The translations under genes were made by a program, and so were the position numbers. Source: Hyunsoonleella aquatilis (GTDB lineage: Bacteria > Bacteroidota > Bacteroidia > Flavobacteriales > Flavobacteriaceae). Taken from it: DNA of 64,000 bases. Positions 8,890 through 17,903 of this stretch are shown piece after piece. The notes under the pieces are model-generated. The model was not told the origin of the DNA. It made no database searches and was given only the letters and a program-made list of their open reading frames with translations. Each line of letters starts with the position of its first letter. Position 1 is the first letter of the stretch. The DNA lies in NCBI RefSeq assembly GCF_014270105.1, contig NZ_JACNMF010000003.1:124001-188000 (forward strand). The letters run 5' to 3'.

Positions 8890-9261
8890 ATGGAAAAGTT
8901 AAAAACAAATCAGGTAGATAGAATTGGAGCCTTAATTGAAAAAGAAAATAAAAAGGACAAAATTATTAAAAGAGTCTGTAAAGCTGGATGGGGAATAACA
9001 TTGCTTATACTCCTTGTATTTCTTGTATTTACGATTATGGAATTTTTAGAAAGCTATAAAATGTATATCGGTGGACGTGTAAAGTTTCAAAATGTCATTG
9101 ATACTATTATTCCATTTTTAATTATTTTCGGCACAATAGCCTTAATTGTAGCGATATTGGCTACTATTGCTATGTTCTTACGATTGCGTACTGCAAACTT
9201 GCTAGAAATTCAACAGAGATTAGCTAGCTTAGAAGAAATGTTGCTCAGCGAAAATGGATGA
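8890..9261 (+). CDS. Small two-helix membrane protein next to the ECF sigma factor
   Basis: A 123-residue protein not recognised as a named family. It has a charged N-terminus (about 1-32, lysine rich), two hydrophobic segments (about 33-52 and 76-97), a short polar linker between them and a C-terminal stretch with a heptad-like pattern (LLEIQQRLASLEEMLL) that could form a coiled coil. Its 4-bp distance from the sigma-factor gene implies cotranscription. A role in controlling that sigma factor is plausible by position, but no anti-sigma motif is visible. Confidence 0.65.
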   Translation: MEKLKTNQVDRIGALIEKENKKDKIIKRVCKAGWGITLLILLVFLVFTIMEFLESYKMYIGGRVKFQNVIDTIIPFLIIFGTIALIVAILATIAMFLRLRTANLLEIQQRLASLEEMLLSENG

Positions 9262-9267
9262 TTTAAA

Positions 9268-9429
9268 ATGAAACGTAAGTTATCTACTTATTTATATATC
9301 TCTATTTTATTGATTTCTTTAGTTGTGATTAAAGAAAAGCCAGAAGTAACTCCAAACAATTTTTCATTTGTTATAGGCTTTCCAGGCAAACTTTCAGAAA
9401 TCAGTTTTACGAATACCACATTGATTTAA
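9268..9429 (+). CDS. Short ORF, 53 aa, possible exported peptide
   Basis: An ATG 6 bp after the preceding stop opens a 53-codon frame. The peptide starts MKRKLSTYLYISILLISLVV, resembling an N-terminal membrane anchor or uncleaved signal, followed by about 30 polar residues (EKPEVTPNN and onward). Its tight position behind the sigma factor and the two-helix protein suggests a third member of that operon. It is too short to assign and could be the remnant of a longer gene. Confidence 0.4.
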   Translation: MKRKLSTYLYISILLISLVVIKEKPEVTPNNFSFVIGFPGKLSEISFTNTTLI

Positions 9430-9510
9430 AGGTCTTTTAATTGGTTAAAATCTTTGTTCTGACGAAGCATAATAGAATATAAACCCCACGGAATTGTTAA
9501 ATTTTGATAA

Positions 9511-9554
9511 AGGACACAGCAGGATAGTTATTGTTTTAATATCCTTTTATTTTG
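9511..9554 (+). promoter_or_regulatory. Locus-wide direct-repeat promoter, copy 1 (upstream of gntR-type regulator)
   Basis: Half-sites AGGACA (9511) and AGGATA (9521) lie 10 bp apart. The box TTATTTTG (9547-9554) starts 26 bp after the second half-site. The regulator gene begins at 9612. This copy makes the regulator a member of the same putative regulon. Between 9430 and 9510 I see no other feature. Confidence 0.7.
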
Positions 9555-9611
9555 AGGTAAAACCTTACTAAAGTTTAAGAACAAATTTAAGCTAATCAGA
9601 TTGTACAGGAA

Positions 9612-10613
9612 ATGCCAACTAAACTTATAAAATTAAAGAATTTAAGCAATAATGATTCCCCGAAATATATTAAAATCGTAAATGCTTTTAAGGAATCTAT
9701 TGAGACAAATGCTTTAAAAAAGGGCGAATCTATACCTTCGATAAACGAATTCAGTAAGGATTACAGTGTTTCAAGGGATACTGTTTATAAGGCTTACGTA
9801 TTGCTTAAAAAACAGGGCTACATTCAGGCTACCCCCAACAAGGGTTATTACATATCTCAGAACACTAAAAAGGTGCTTATGTTAATTAGCACTTTCAAGG
9901 CATACAAAGAAGTTTTTTATCATTCCTTTATGGGTTGCCTGCCCGATAATGTAATAGTTGATTTGCAGTTTCACCACTACAATATCAAGAATTTCAAGTC
10001 TATGCTGGATGTTGAAAATGGAAAGTATTACAAATATATTGTAATGGGTTTTGACCATCCGGACGTAGAAAGTACCCTTTCCAAAATTGACAGACATAAA
10101 CTGTTGCTTATCGATTGGAAGGCTAATTTGAAATTGGCCGAAAATTATGTTTTTCAAGATTTCGGCAAAGCGTTTTATTCTTGTTTGGAAGATGCACTTC
10201 ATTTATTTAAGAATTACGAAGCGCTATGTTTTATCTATCCTGAATATACACATCACCCTTATGAAAGTGTGTCATATTTCGAAAAGTTTTGTAATTCAAA
10301 TCGTTTAGAATACAGTGTAAGCAATAATGGTTCAGAGCTGGTTGTTAAAAAGAATACAGCCTATATATGTGTGAACGATCGCATTTTATATGAATTACTT
10401 GGTCAATGTGCTGATGCCGATTTAATTGTAGGTAAGGATGTTGGAATTTTGTCATATAACGATACCCCGTTAAAACGTTTTACTAAAAAAGGCATCTCCG
10501 TTATTTCGGTTGATTTTAGAGAATTTGGTAATAAAGTTGCCCAATTTATTACCGCCGATGTTCCATTGCAAACATATTTAAAAACTAACCTAATTTTAAG
10601 GGAATCCCTTTAG
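9612..10613 (+). CDS. GntR-family transcriptional regulator with periplasmic-binding-protein-like sensor domain
   Basis: A 333-residue cytoplasmic DNA-binding protein. Residues about 15-85 form a GntR winged helix (PSINEFSKDYSVSRDTVYKAY followed by LKKQGYIQATPNKGYYI). About 90-333 resemble the LacI/PBP type I ligand-binding fold instead of the usual FadR or HutC effector domain. The C-terminal part has the DVGILSYNDTPLKRFT segment typical of sugar-sensing regulators. It sits directly upstream of the uronate operon, and its own promoter carries the repeat found before eight other units, so it is the best local candidate for the locus regulator. The effector is probably a uronate or an ulvan fragment; that is inference. 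Confidence 0.88.
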   Translation: MPTKLIKLKNLSNNDSPKYIKIVNAFKESIETNALKKGESIPSINEFSKDYSVSRDTVYKAYVLLKKQGYIQATPNKGYYISQNTKKVLMLISTFKAYKEVFYHSFMGCLPDNVIVDLQFHHYNIKNFKSMLDVENGKYYKYIVMGFDHPDVESTLSKIDRHKLLLIDWKANLKLAENYVFQDFGKAFYSCLEDALHLFKNYEALCFIYPEYTHHPYESVSYFEKFCNSNRLEYSVSNNGSELVVKKNTAYICVNDRILYELLGQCADADLIVGKDVGILSYNDTPLKRFTKKGISVISVDFREFGNKVAQFITADVPLQTYLKTNLILRESL

Positions 10614-10664
10614 GTGCTTCTGATAAATCCATCTCCGTAATACGGTAAAAAAAACAAGATTATC

Positions 10665-10708
10665 AGGACAGAGCAGGACAGGTTAAACAAGTATGTTTTT
10701 TAGATTTG
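10665..10708 (+). promoter_or_regulatory. Locus-wide direct-repeat promoter, copy 2 (uronate operon)
   Basis: AGGACA (10665) and AGGACA (10675) are spaced 10 bp. TAGATTTG (10701-10708), a perfect TAnnTTTG box, starts 26 bp after the second half-site. The first gene begins only at 10955, so the leader would be about 240 nt. Apart from this element, the 341-bp gap 10614-10954 holds AT-rich leader sequence without a recognised riboswitch. Confidence 0.75.
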
Positions 10709-10954
10709 CTATAACTATTTGAGCATACGTCCCAAGTGCTTTTTTCAGTATCAAGAAGTTGATCTAAGGACATGATGTATGATTTATAGACTCAATAACA
10801 ATATCTTCAAACAGATATACCCTTATTTCAAGAAAAAAAGCCATCTTGCAGATACATTTTCAGCATAATGTAGCTGAGCTTCGTTGGTTTCAAAAATAAG
10901 ATAAACAAATTTTAACTGAATCAAATTAAATATAATTGAAGAACTAAGTAGAAA

Positions 10955-11782
10955 ATGGGAAAAACAGTAGTAATAACCGGAGCAGGTGGGGTGCTTTGCA
11001 GTACTATGGCAGAGGCATTAGCAAAGGAAGGACATAAAATAGCCTTACTCGACTTAAACAAAGATGCGGCCATCAAGGTTGCAGAAAAAATAAATAATGC
11101 TGGAGGCAAAGCCATTGGGGTGAAAGCCAACGTTTTAGAAAAAGACTCTTTGGTCTTGGCAAAAGAAGAGGTTAACAAAGCACTCGGTAAATGTGACATT
11201 CTAATTAATGGTGCGGGTGGAAATCATCCATTAGGCACAACAAGTAACCCGTTTCTACAAGCAGAAGACTTGCTGAACAAAACAGAAGGATTTAAAACCT
11301 TCTTTGATTTAGATCCAAAAGGAATTCAATTTGTATTTAACTTAAATTTTATTGGGACCTTGTTGCCAACCCAAATTTTTGCCGAAGATATGGTAGGTAG
11401 GGATAACTGTAGTATTCTAAATGTATCGTCAATGAATGCATTTACGCCCTTAACTAAAATACCAGCTTATAGCGGGGCAAAAGCGGCCGTGTCAAATTTT
11501 ACACAGTGGTTGGCCGTGCACTTTTCGAAAGTTGGTATTCGCGTAAACGCCTTGGCGCCTGGTTTTTTCTTAACTGAGCAGAATAGAACTTTGTTAACTA
11601 ATGAAGATGGCAGTTTGACCCCAAGAGGAAATCAAATCATAGAACAAACGCCAATGGGCAAATTTGGAGAGCCCGAGCATTTGGTGGGAACAACTTTATG
11701 GTTGTGCGGTGAAGGATCATCATTTGTAACGGGTGTAGTCGTTCCAATTGATGGAGGATTTAGCGCATATAGCGGAGTTTAA
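10955..11782 (+). CDS. uxuB: SDR-family D-mannonate/fructuronate oxidoreductase
   Basis: A 275-residue short-chain dehydrogenase. The NAD(P)-binding TGAGGVLC motif is at residues 8-15, the structural NGAGG motif follows around 88, and the catalytic YSGAK (Y-x-x-x-K) lies about residue 172. Family members with this insertion-bearing sequence, found next to UxuA, reduce D-fructuronate to D-mannonate. The longer mannitol-dehydrogenase-type UxuB of E. coli is a different fold. KduD (2-keto-3-deoxygluconate dehydrogenase) is the alternative, but the length and immediate linkage to uxuA favour the fructuronate reductase. It is the first gene of a six-gene cytoplasmic uronate block, 26 bp before uxuA. 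Confidence 0.8.
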   Translation: MGKTVVITGAGGVLCSTMAEALAKEGHKIALLDLNKDAAIKVAEKINNAGGKAIGVKANVLEKDSLVLAKEEVNKALGKCDILINGAGGNHPLGTTSNPFLQAEDLLNKTEGFKTFFDLDPKGIQFVFNLNFIGTLLPTQIFAEDMVGRDNCSILNVSSMNAFTPLTKIPAYSGAKAAVSNFTQWLAVHFSKVGIRVNALAPGFFLTEQNRTLLTNEDGSLTPRGNQIIEQTPMGKFGEPEHLVGTTLWLCGEGSSFVTGVVVPIDGGFSAYSGV

Positions 11783-11808
11783 TAAAAAGGAACAACAGAT
11801 TTAAATTT

Positions 11809-12984
11809 ATGGAACAAACATGGCGATGGTACGGGCCCAATGATCCCGTTAGTTTATCGGATATTAAACAAGCAGGAGCTACTGGGGTAGTTTCGGCACT
11901 TCATCATATTAAAAATGGTGAAGTATGGAGCGTTGATGAGATCCAAAAAAGAAAAGATATAATAGAAGAGGCGGGTTTAACTTGGAGCGTTGTGGAAAGC
12001 ATCCCTGTTCATGAAAGTATTAAAACACGCTCTGGGAATTTTCAAAACTATATCGAAACCTATAAAACGAGTATTGAGAATTTGGCCAAATGTGGTATTA
12101 ATACAGTATGCTACAATTTTATGCCAGTGTTAGATTGGACGAGAACAGATTTAGGTTTTGAGGTTTCGGACGGCTCAAAGGCCTTACGATTTGATGTAGT
12201 GGCATTTGCCTGTTTTGAGCTGTACCTATTAAAACGACCAGGAGCGGAAAATAGTTATTCTGAAGCGCAAAAGGAGAAGGCCAAAGCCTATTTCGATAAT
12301 CTTTCAGAAGAAGGAAAAACGCAATTAATAAACAATATTATCGCAGGGCTTCCAGGGGCTGAGGAAGGATATACCTTGGAGCAGTTTCAGCTTGTGTTAG
12401 ATACATATAAGGATATTGATGCTCAAAAATTGAAGGAGCATTTAGTGGCATTTCTAAAGGAAATCATTCCTGTGGCCGCCGAGAACAATGTTTTAATGTG
12501 TATCCATCCTGACGATCCTCCATATCCTATTTTAGGATTGCCAAGAGTAGTGAGTACCGAGTCAGACTATGCCTATTTATTCGATAATGTTCCCGATAGG
12601 GCCAACGGTATTACCTTCTGCACGGGCTCCCTTGGCGTAAGGGGCGATAATGACTTGGTGAAAATATTCAAGCGTTTTGCCGATCGCGCACATTTCCTTC
12701 ACCTAAGAAGTACAAAGCGCGACGAGCATGGTAATTTTTACGAGGCCAACCATTTGGAAGGCGATGTGGACATGTACAGCATTGTAAAAGAAGTTCTAGT
12801 AGAAGAAAAAAGAAGGCGTGCCGAAGGACGTGCCGATTTTGCAATTCCGGTAAGACCGGACCATGGCCATCAAATGCTGGACGATTTACATAAAAAAACC
12901 AACCCCGGCTATTCGGGAATTGGCAGATTGCGAGGCTTGGCCGAGTTAAGAGGATTGGAATACGGTTTAAAACAAACAATATAA
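11809..12984 (+). CDS. uxuA: Mannonate dehydratase
   Basis: A 391-residue enzyme that converts D-mannonate to 2-keto-3-deoxy-D-gluconate in the cytoplasm. The N-terminal segment [20 protein letters not shown] is characteristic of UxuA, as are the [19 protein letters not shown] block (about 224-243) and the [10 protein letters not shown] block near residue 345. The histidines, cysteine and aspartates in these blocks supply the metal site of the TIM barrel. Its length matches the family. It lies between the SDR reductase and kduI with short gaps (26 and 14 bp), so the three are cotranscribed. Confidence 0.95.
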   Translation: MEQTWRWYGPNDPVSLSDIKQAGATGVVSALHHIKNGEVWSVDEIQKRKDIIEEAGLTWSVVESIPVHESIKTRSGNFQNYIETYKTSIENLAKCGINTVCYNFMPVLDWTRTDLGFEVSDGSKALRFDVVAFACFELYLLKRPGAENSYSEAQKEKAKAYFDNLSEEGKTQLINNIIAGLPGAEEGYTLEQFQLVLDTYKDIDAQKLKEHLVAFLKEIIPVAAENNVLMCIHPDDPPYPILGLPRVVSTESDYAYLFDNVPDRANGITFCTGSLGVRGDNDLVKIFKRFADRAHFLHLRSTKRDEHGNFYEANHLEGDVDMYSIVKEVLVEEKRRRAEGRADFAIPVRPDHGHQMLDDLHKKTNPGYSGIGRLRGLAELRGLEYGLKQTI

Positions 12985-12998
12985 ATTGAATTAAAGAA

Positions 12999-13841
12999 AT
13001 GAAAGTACACTACGAAACGCGATACGCATCAAGCCCAAAAGCTGTAAAACAGTATGATACCAAAGAGTTAAGAGATGAGTTTTTAATTGATAATTTAATG
13101 CAGGAAGACCAGTTGGTTTTGGTCTATACACATTACGACAGATATATGGCGGGTTCAGCCGTACCGGTGAAAGCCCCAATTACTTTGGAAACCATCGACC
13201 CGTTAAAATCATCATATTTTTTGGAAAGACGGGAAATAGGCATTATCAATGTTGGTGGCGACGGTATTGTTGAAGTAAATGGAGAGGTTTATGAGCTAAC
13301 GCTAAAAGATGCACTTTATATTGGCAGCGGCAACGAAAATGTAGTTTTTAAAAGTGTAGATTCAAAAAAACCAGCAAAATTTTACTTGAACTCGGCTCCG
13401 GCCCACAAGAGTTATCCAACAAAAAAAGTAAGCAAGGCGGAAGCCAATAAAATTGAATTGGGGTCTTTAGAGACGGCAAACCATCGCACTGTGAACCAGC
13501 AAATAATCGGTGGTATTGTAGATACGTGCCAATTGCAAATGGGGATGACCGAGCTTAAAACGGGTAGTGTATGGAATACCATGCCCGCGCACGTTCACGA
13601 TAGAAGAATGGAAATCTATTATTATTTGGATATTCTTGAAGGTCAAGCCGTTTGCCATTTTATGGGACAACCACAAGAAACACGCCACATTTGGATGCAG
13701 AACCACCAAGCGGTTATTTCTCCACCATGGTCGATCCATTCTGGTTCGGGAACTTCAAACTATACGTTTATTTGGGGTATGGCTGGCGAGAATTTAGATT
13801 ATGGCGATATGGATGTTGCCAAAATAACCGAATTAAGATAG
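12999..13841 (+). CDS. kduI: 5-dehydro-4-deoxy-D-glucuronate isomerase
   Basis: A 280-residue cupin enzyme that isomerises the unsaturated uronate product (4-deoxy-L-threo-5-hexosulose uronate) to 3-deoxy-D-glycero-2,5-hexodiulosonate. The zinc ligands are seen as H198-V-H200 and E205 in the MPAHVHDRRMEIYYYLD motif, almost the same numbering as E. coli KduI. The fourth histidine is expected in the SPPWSIHSGSG segment near 247. Its presence shows that lyase or GH105/GH88-released unsaturated uronates are catabolised by this locus. It follows uxuA by 14 bp and precedes the DUF4861 gene by 18 bp. A KduD candidate is not separately present in the window. Confidence 0.95.
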   Translation: MKVHYETRYASSPKAVKQYDTKELRDEFLIDNLMQEDQLVLVYTHYDRYMAGSAVPVKAPITLETIDPLKSSYFLERREIGIINVGGDGIVEVNGEVYELTLKDALYIGSGNENVVFKSVDSKKPAKFYLNSAPAHKSYPTKKVSKAEANKIELGSLETANHRTVNQQIIGGIVDTCQLQMGMTELKTGSVWNTMPAHVHDRRMEIYYYLDILEGQAVCHFMGQPQETRHIWMQNHQAVISPPWSIHSGSGTSNYTFIWGMAGENLDYGDMDVAKITELR

Positions 13842-13859
13842 AGCGTATATATACTTAAC

Positions 13860-15038
13860 ATGAAAGCAAGCCTATACAAGATTTTGGTAGCCATAGTGAT
13901 ATGCCTTACCTCATGTCAACATCAAGCTCAATATATTGTAACAGTGGAAAATCCATTGGGTATTAAACGCTCTTTTGAAACTATTGAAATCAATAAGTCC
14001 GATTTGAAAATGGCAGAGAATGCGGAATTTGAGCATTTGTCGGTCAAGGATTTAGAAAGCAATACCTTCATAATATCACAATTTGTAGATGAAGACGGAG
14101 ATGGAAATGCCGATGTATTGCTCTTTCAACCACAGGTGGAAGCCAATGAAATAAAAACGTTTCAATTGGTAAAAGCCGAATCCTCTAAGGTGCCTGAATC
14201 TACAGATTACTGTTATTCAAGGTTTGTCCCAGAGCGCACTGACGATTATGCCTGGGAAAATAACAAAGTGGCCTTTAGAACTTTTGGGCCTACCGCTCAA
14301 AAAATGGTAGAAGATTCCGTAAAAGGGGGTACCTTGACCAGCGGTATTGATGCATGGCTGAAAAAGGTAGATTACCCAATTATAAACAAGTGGTATGCCG
14401 AAGATCAAAAAGAAAAGGGAGCCTATCATAAGGACAAGGGCGAAGGTTTGGATAATTTTCATGTTGGTGTAAGTCGTGGTGTTGGAGGCATAGCGGTTAA
14501 GAGTGATTCAATCTATTATATTTCCAAAAATTTTACCCAATGGAAGACGATTACCACTGGCCCAATACGAACAAGTTTTATTTTGGAATATGCGGATTGG
14601 GATGCTGGAGGGAACGAAATTTCAGAAACGAAACACATATCGTTGGATTATGGGAGTCATCTTTCAAAATTTAAGGTCGAATTGAAAGGTGCAGAAACCA
14701 TCTATGCGGGATTAACACTCCATGAAAAGGATGGTGAGCCAACCCAAAATCAAACTTCGGGATGGGTGTCTTATTGGCAACCTCATGGGGATTCAGAATT
14801 AGGGACAGCTGTAGTTGTGCCAAACAATAATATGGTGTCAAGCGTTCTCTTTGATACAACTTTAAAAGATCAAAGTAACCTATTTGCTGAGATTAAAGTG
14901 GAAAATGGATTAGCGAAGTATTATGCTGGCTTTGGGTGGAAAGAGTCAAAAGACTTTTCGTCCAAATCTGAATGGGAAAGTTATCTGGATGAATTTTCAC
15001 TAAAAATTAATAATCCGCTTAAAGTAACAATTGAATAA
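13860..15038 (+). CDS. DUF4861-type lipoprotein
   Basis: A 392-residue protein with a lipoprotein signal (hydrophobic stretch then LTSC at about 16-19), so it should be anchored in a membrane facing the periplasm or outside. The body matches my memory of the DUF4861 family: DEDGDGNADVLLFQP near residue 78, VAFRTFGPTA near 137 and VSRGVGGIAVK near 203. The function is unproven; homologues are common in alginate, pectin and ulvan loci of marine Bacteroidetes. It is unusual here because its operon partners on both sides are cytoplasmic uronate enzymes. It lies 18 bp after kduI and 7 bp before uxaC, so cotranscription is almost certain. A carbohydrate-binding or uronate-processing role is inference. 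Confidence 0.75.
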   Translation: MKASLYKILVAIVICLTSCQHQAQYIVTVENPLGIKRSFETIEINKSDLKMAENAEFEHLSVKDLESNTFIISQFVDEDGDGNADVLLFQPQVEANEIKTFQLVKAESSKVPESTDYCYSRFVPERTDDYAWENNKVAFRTFGPTAQKMVEDSVKGGTLTSGIDAWLKKVDYPIINKWYAEDQKEKGAYHKDKGEGLDNFHVGVSRGVGGIAVKSDSIYYISKNFTQWKTITTGPIRTSFILEYADWDAGGNEISETKHISLDYGSHLSKFKVELKGAETIYAGLTLHEKDGEPTQNQTSGWVSYWQPHGDSELGTAVVVPNNNMVSSVLFDTTLKDQSNLFAEIKVENGLAKYYAGFGWKESKDFSSKSEWESYLDEFSLKINNPLKVTIE

Positions 15039-15045
15039 GTGATTT

Positions 15046-16452
15046 ATGAAAGCTAGCAATTTTATTACGGACAATTTTATTTTGCAAACTGAGGTGGCCA
15101 GAGAGCTTTATCATTCGTACGCCAAGGATTTGCCGATAATAGATTATCATAACCATCTCTCGGCCAAGGAAATTGCAGAAAACAAGCCTGTTAAAAATAT
15201 TTCCGAAGCGTGGTTGAAGGGAGACCATTATAAATGGCGGGCAATGCGCGCCAACGGTATAGAGGAGATTTATATCACAGGTTCAGCTACATCGAATAAA
15301 GAGAAATTTCTAAAATGGGCTCAGACCGTACCGTACACATTGCGTAATCCTCTGTTTCATTGGAACCAGTTGGAGCTGAAGCGCTATTTTGGTGTTGACG
15401 ACATCTTGCAACCTAGCAATGCAGAAGAAATCTACGAAAAATGCAATGCTATTTTAGAGGATAGAACACCAGCTCAATTGCTCGAGGATATGAAGGTTGA
15501 AGTAGTATGTACCACCGATGATCCAACAGATGATTTGCGCTACCATCAAGAGATTGCAAAATCTGATTTCTTCACAAAGGTATTTCCAACATTTAGGCCG
15601 GATACCTTGTTGCTTATTGAGAACGGTACCTACTTAAACTACCTTGAAAAACTGGCCACTTGCGTTGGTTTCAAAATTGATAGTATTGAAGCACTTTTAA
15701 AGGCTATTGATGAAAGGATCGAATTTTTTAATGACAACGGTTGCAGGCTTTCGGACTATGGTATAAGTGGCGCTTTTGCTTATATAGGTTTTAATGAAGA
15801 GGAAGTAGCTTTAATATTTAAGAACAGGTTAAAAGGAGAATCGCTTTCGGAGCTAGATACCCAAAAATTCCGTTCCGCAGTTCTACTTCATTTAGGGAAA
15901 AAATACCATGAAAAAAAGTGGGTACAGCAGTACCATTTGGGAGTGATTAGAAATAATAATGATCATTTACAGAATACGGTCGGTGCAGATGCCGGCTGTG
16001 ATTCCATTGGAGACTACACTATGATAGATAGTCTATCTAAATACCTCAACGCGTTAAGCAGCACTAACCAGTTGGCCAAAACAATAACTTATAATCTTAA
16101 CCCATCGCAAAATGAAACCTTTGCCACAATGATGGGTAATTTTCAAAATTCAGATTGCCCAGGAAAGATGCAATGGGGTTCGGCCTGGTGGTTTTTAGAT
16201 CAGAAAGATGGTATTGAAAACCAGATAAATTGTTTGTCTAATATGGGGCTATTAAGTAGATTTGTCGGGATGCTCACCGATAGCAGGAGCTTTTTGTCGT
16301 TTCCGCGGCATGAGTATTTCAGGCGTATTTTGTGCAATTTATTGGGAGAGGATGTTGAGCGAGGCCTAGTACCTGACGACATAGAGTTTCTTGGTAAAAT
16401 GGTTCAAGACATCTGCTATTACAACGCAAAGAATTATTTTGATTTTAATTAA
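15046..16452 (+). CDS. uxaC: Glucuronate isomerase
   Basis: A 468-residue cytoplasmic isomerase that turns D-glucuronate into D-fructuronate (and D-galacturonate into D-tagaturonate). The DYHNHLSAKEIAEN motif near residue 32 supplies the metal-binding H-x-H of the amidohydrolase fold. Other conserved blocks are EVVCTTDDPTDDL (about 157-169) and the GSAWWFLDQKDG block near 380. Length and motifs match UxaC fully. With the SDR reductase and uxuA it gives the complete route from glucuronate to 2-keto-3-deoxygluconate, so saturated glucuronate from the polymer can be used as well as the unsaturated form. It is 7 bp after the DUF4861 gene. Confidence 0.95.
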   Translation: MKASNFITDNFILQTEVARELYHSYAKDLPIIDYHNHLSAKEIAENKPVKNISEAWLKGDHYKWRAMRANGIEEIYITGSATSNKEKFLKWAQTVPYTLRNPLFHWNQLELKRYFGVDDILQPSNAEEIYEKCNAILEDRTPAQLLEDMKVEVVCTTDDPTDDLRYHQEIAKSDFFTKVFPTFRPDTLLLIENGTYLNYLEKLATCVGFKIDSIEALLKAIDERIEFFNDNGCRLSDYGISGAFAYIGFNEEEVALIFKNRLKGESLSELDTQKFRSAVLLHLGKKYHEKKWVQQYHLGVIRNNNDHLQNTVGADAGCDSIGDYTMIDSLSKYLNALSSTNQLAKTITYNLNPSQNETFATMMGNFQNSDCPGKMQWGSAWWFLDQKDGIENQINCLSNMGLLSRFVGMLTDSRSFLSFPRHEYFRRILCNLLGEDVERGLVPDDIEFLGKMVQDICYYNAKNYFDFN

Positions 16453-16583
16453 TGCAATTCAACTAATTTGAATACATTTGGCTTTAGGGCCGATTGTGAT
16501 TATACTTTTTTTATAAAGGGTAGCGATTTATAATGTAGTTTTCTTAGAATATTTAACTAGAAATATATTAACCAACATAAATT

Positions 16584-17882
16584 ATGAGTAAAACAAATAA
16601 GATTGGGAATTATCGTTATCGAATTTTGGCGTTGTTAATGTTTGCAACAACGATCAATTATTTTGATAGAAGTATAATTGGTGTTATGGCACCTACATTA
16701 GAAAAAATGTTTGGGTGGACAAATACTGACTATGCAAATATTATGATCTCTTTCAAAGTAGCTTATGCAATAGGTATGCTTTCAATGGGTGGTTTAATTG
16801 ACCGTTTGGGAACTAAAAAAGGATACGTGCTGTCCATTGGTCTTTGGAGTGTGTTTGGAATGCTACACGCGGCTGTACGTCCAGGTTTTAGTGTTATAGG
16901 ATTTGCAGCGGCCCGATTTGGTTTAGGTTTTGGGGAGTCAGGTAATTTTCCTGCCGCCATTAAGACTACTGCAGAATGGTTTCCTAAAAAAGACCGAGCT
17001 TTTGCAACCGGATTGTTTAATGCCGCTACCAGTATTGGAGCTATTGCAGCTCCCTTTGTTATTGGTTGGATTGTTCATGAAAATGGAAAAAACTGGCAAA
17101 TACCTTTTCTAATTACAGGTGTTCTCAGTGCAATATGGGTATTTTTATGGTTAAGAACTTATAAGAAACCAGAGGTGCACCCAAAGGTATCAAAAGAAGA
17201 GTTGGCTTATATTCAAGAAGATTCTGAGGCTGAAAATGAAGAAAAACTACCATGGAAGGCTGTTGCAGGAAAACGTCAAACTTGGGCATTTGCTTTAGCC
17301 AAAGTTACAGATGCAGTTTGGTGGTTCTATCTTTTTTGGGGTGCTAAATTTTTAGCTGAAACCTTCGATGTAAATATTAAAAATATTGCTTTGCCTTTCT
17401 TTGTAATTTACATATTAGCAGATGGTGGAAGCATATTAGGAGGGTACCTGTCAGGAGTATTTATAAGAAAAGGGTGGTCTGTCAATAAAGCAAGAAAAAT
17501 AACTTTACTCATCTGCGGACTTATAATTCTTCCAGTAGCTTTTGTTGCTATAACAGATAACAAATGGTTAGCAATTTGTTTAATGGGCTTAGGAGCTGCG
17601 GGTCACCAAGCCTGGTCGGCAAATATATTCACTTTAGCATCTGACGTGTTTCCTAAAAAGGCTACAGCATCGGTAGTTGGAATTGGTGGTATGGTTGGTG
17701 CTGTTGCAGGTATTATTGCCGATTTTGCTCTAGGATCTGTTTTAGATCAGGCCGGTAATACAGGATACTTTTGGGCATTCTTAATTGCTGGCTCTAGTTA
17801 TCTAATAATCCTAGGTTTTGTGCATTTAATTATGCCAAAAATGACACCGATGGATGAAAATTTAAACCTAATAGAAGGGTAG
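16584..17882 (+). CDS. MFS hexuronate transporter (ExuT-like)
   Basis: A 432-residue major facilitator superfamily protein with about 12 hydrophobic segments. The N-terminal TTINYFDRSIIGVMAPT segment is typical of the anion:cation symporter family that includes ExuT. The loop 2-3 motif GGLIDRLGTKKG and the GLGFGESGNFPAAIKTTAEW segment of TM4 support the same family. It likely imports monomeric uronates released in the periplasm. It starts 131 bp after uxaC; no direct-repeat promoter lies in that gap, so it is probably read through from the uronate operon, though a separate promoter cannot be excluded. The terminator behind it closes the unit. Confidence 0.9.
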   Translation: MSKTNKIGNYRYRILALLMFATTINYFDRSIIGVMAPTLEKMFGWTNTDYANIMISFKVAYAIGMLSMGGLIDRLGTKKGYVLSIGLWSVFGMLHAAVRPGFSVIGFAAARFGLGFGESGNFPAAIKTTAEWFPKKDRAFATGLFNAATSIGAIAAPFVIGWIVHENGKNWQIPFLITGVLSAIWVFLWLRTYKKPEVHPKVSKEELAYIQEDSEAENEEKLPWKAVAGKRQTWAFALAKVTDAVWWFYLFWGAKFLAETFDVNIKNIALPFFVIYILADGGSILGGYLSGVFIRKGWSVNKARKITLLICGLIILPVAFVAITDNKWLAICLMGLGAAGHQAWSANIFTLASDVFPKKATASVVGIGGMVGAVAGIIADFALGSVLDQAGNTGYFWAFLIAGSSYLIILGFVHLIMPKMTPMDENLNLIEG

Positions 17883-17903
17883 GCAGGTTATGATATAATG
17901 ACT

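Noticed and set aside
10955-11782. Naming the SDR enzyme KduD
   Set aside because: Length and direct linkage to uxuA fit the SDR-type fructuronate reductase better; KduD remains a weaker alternative because kduI is nearby.
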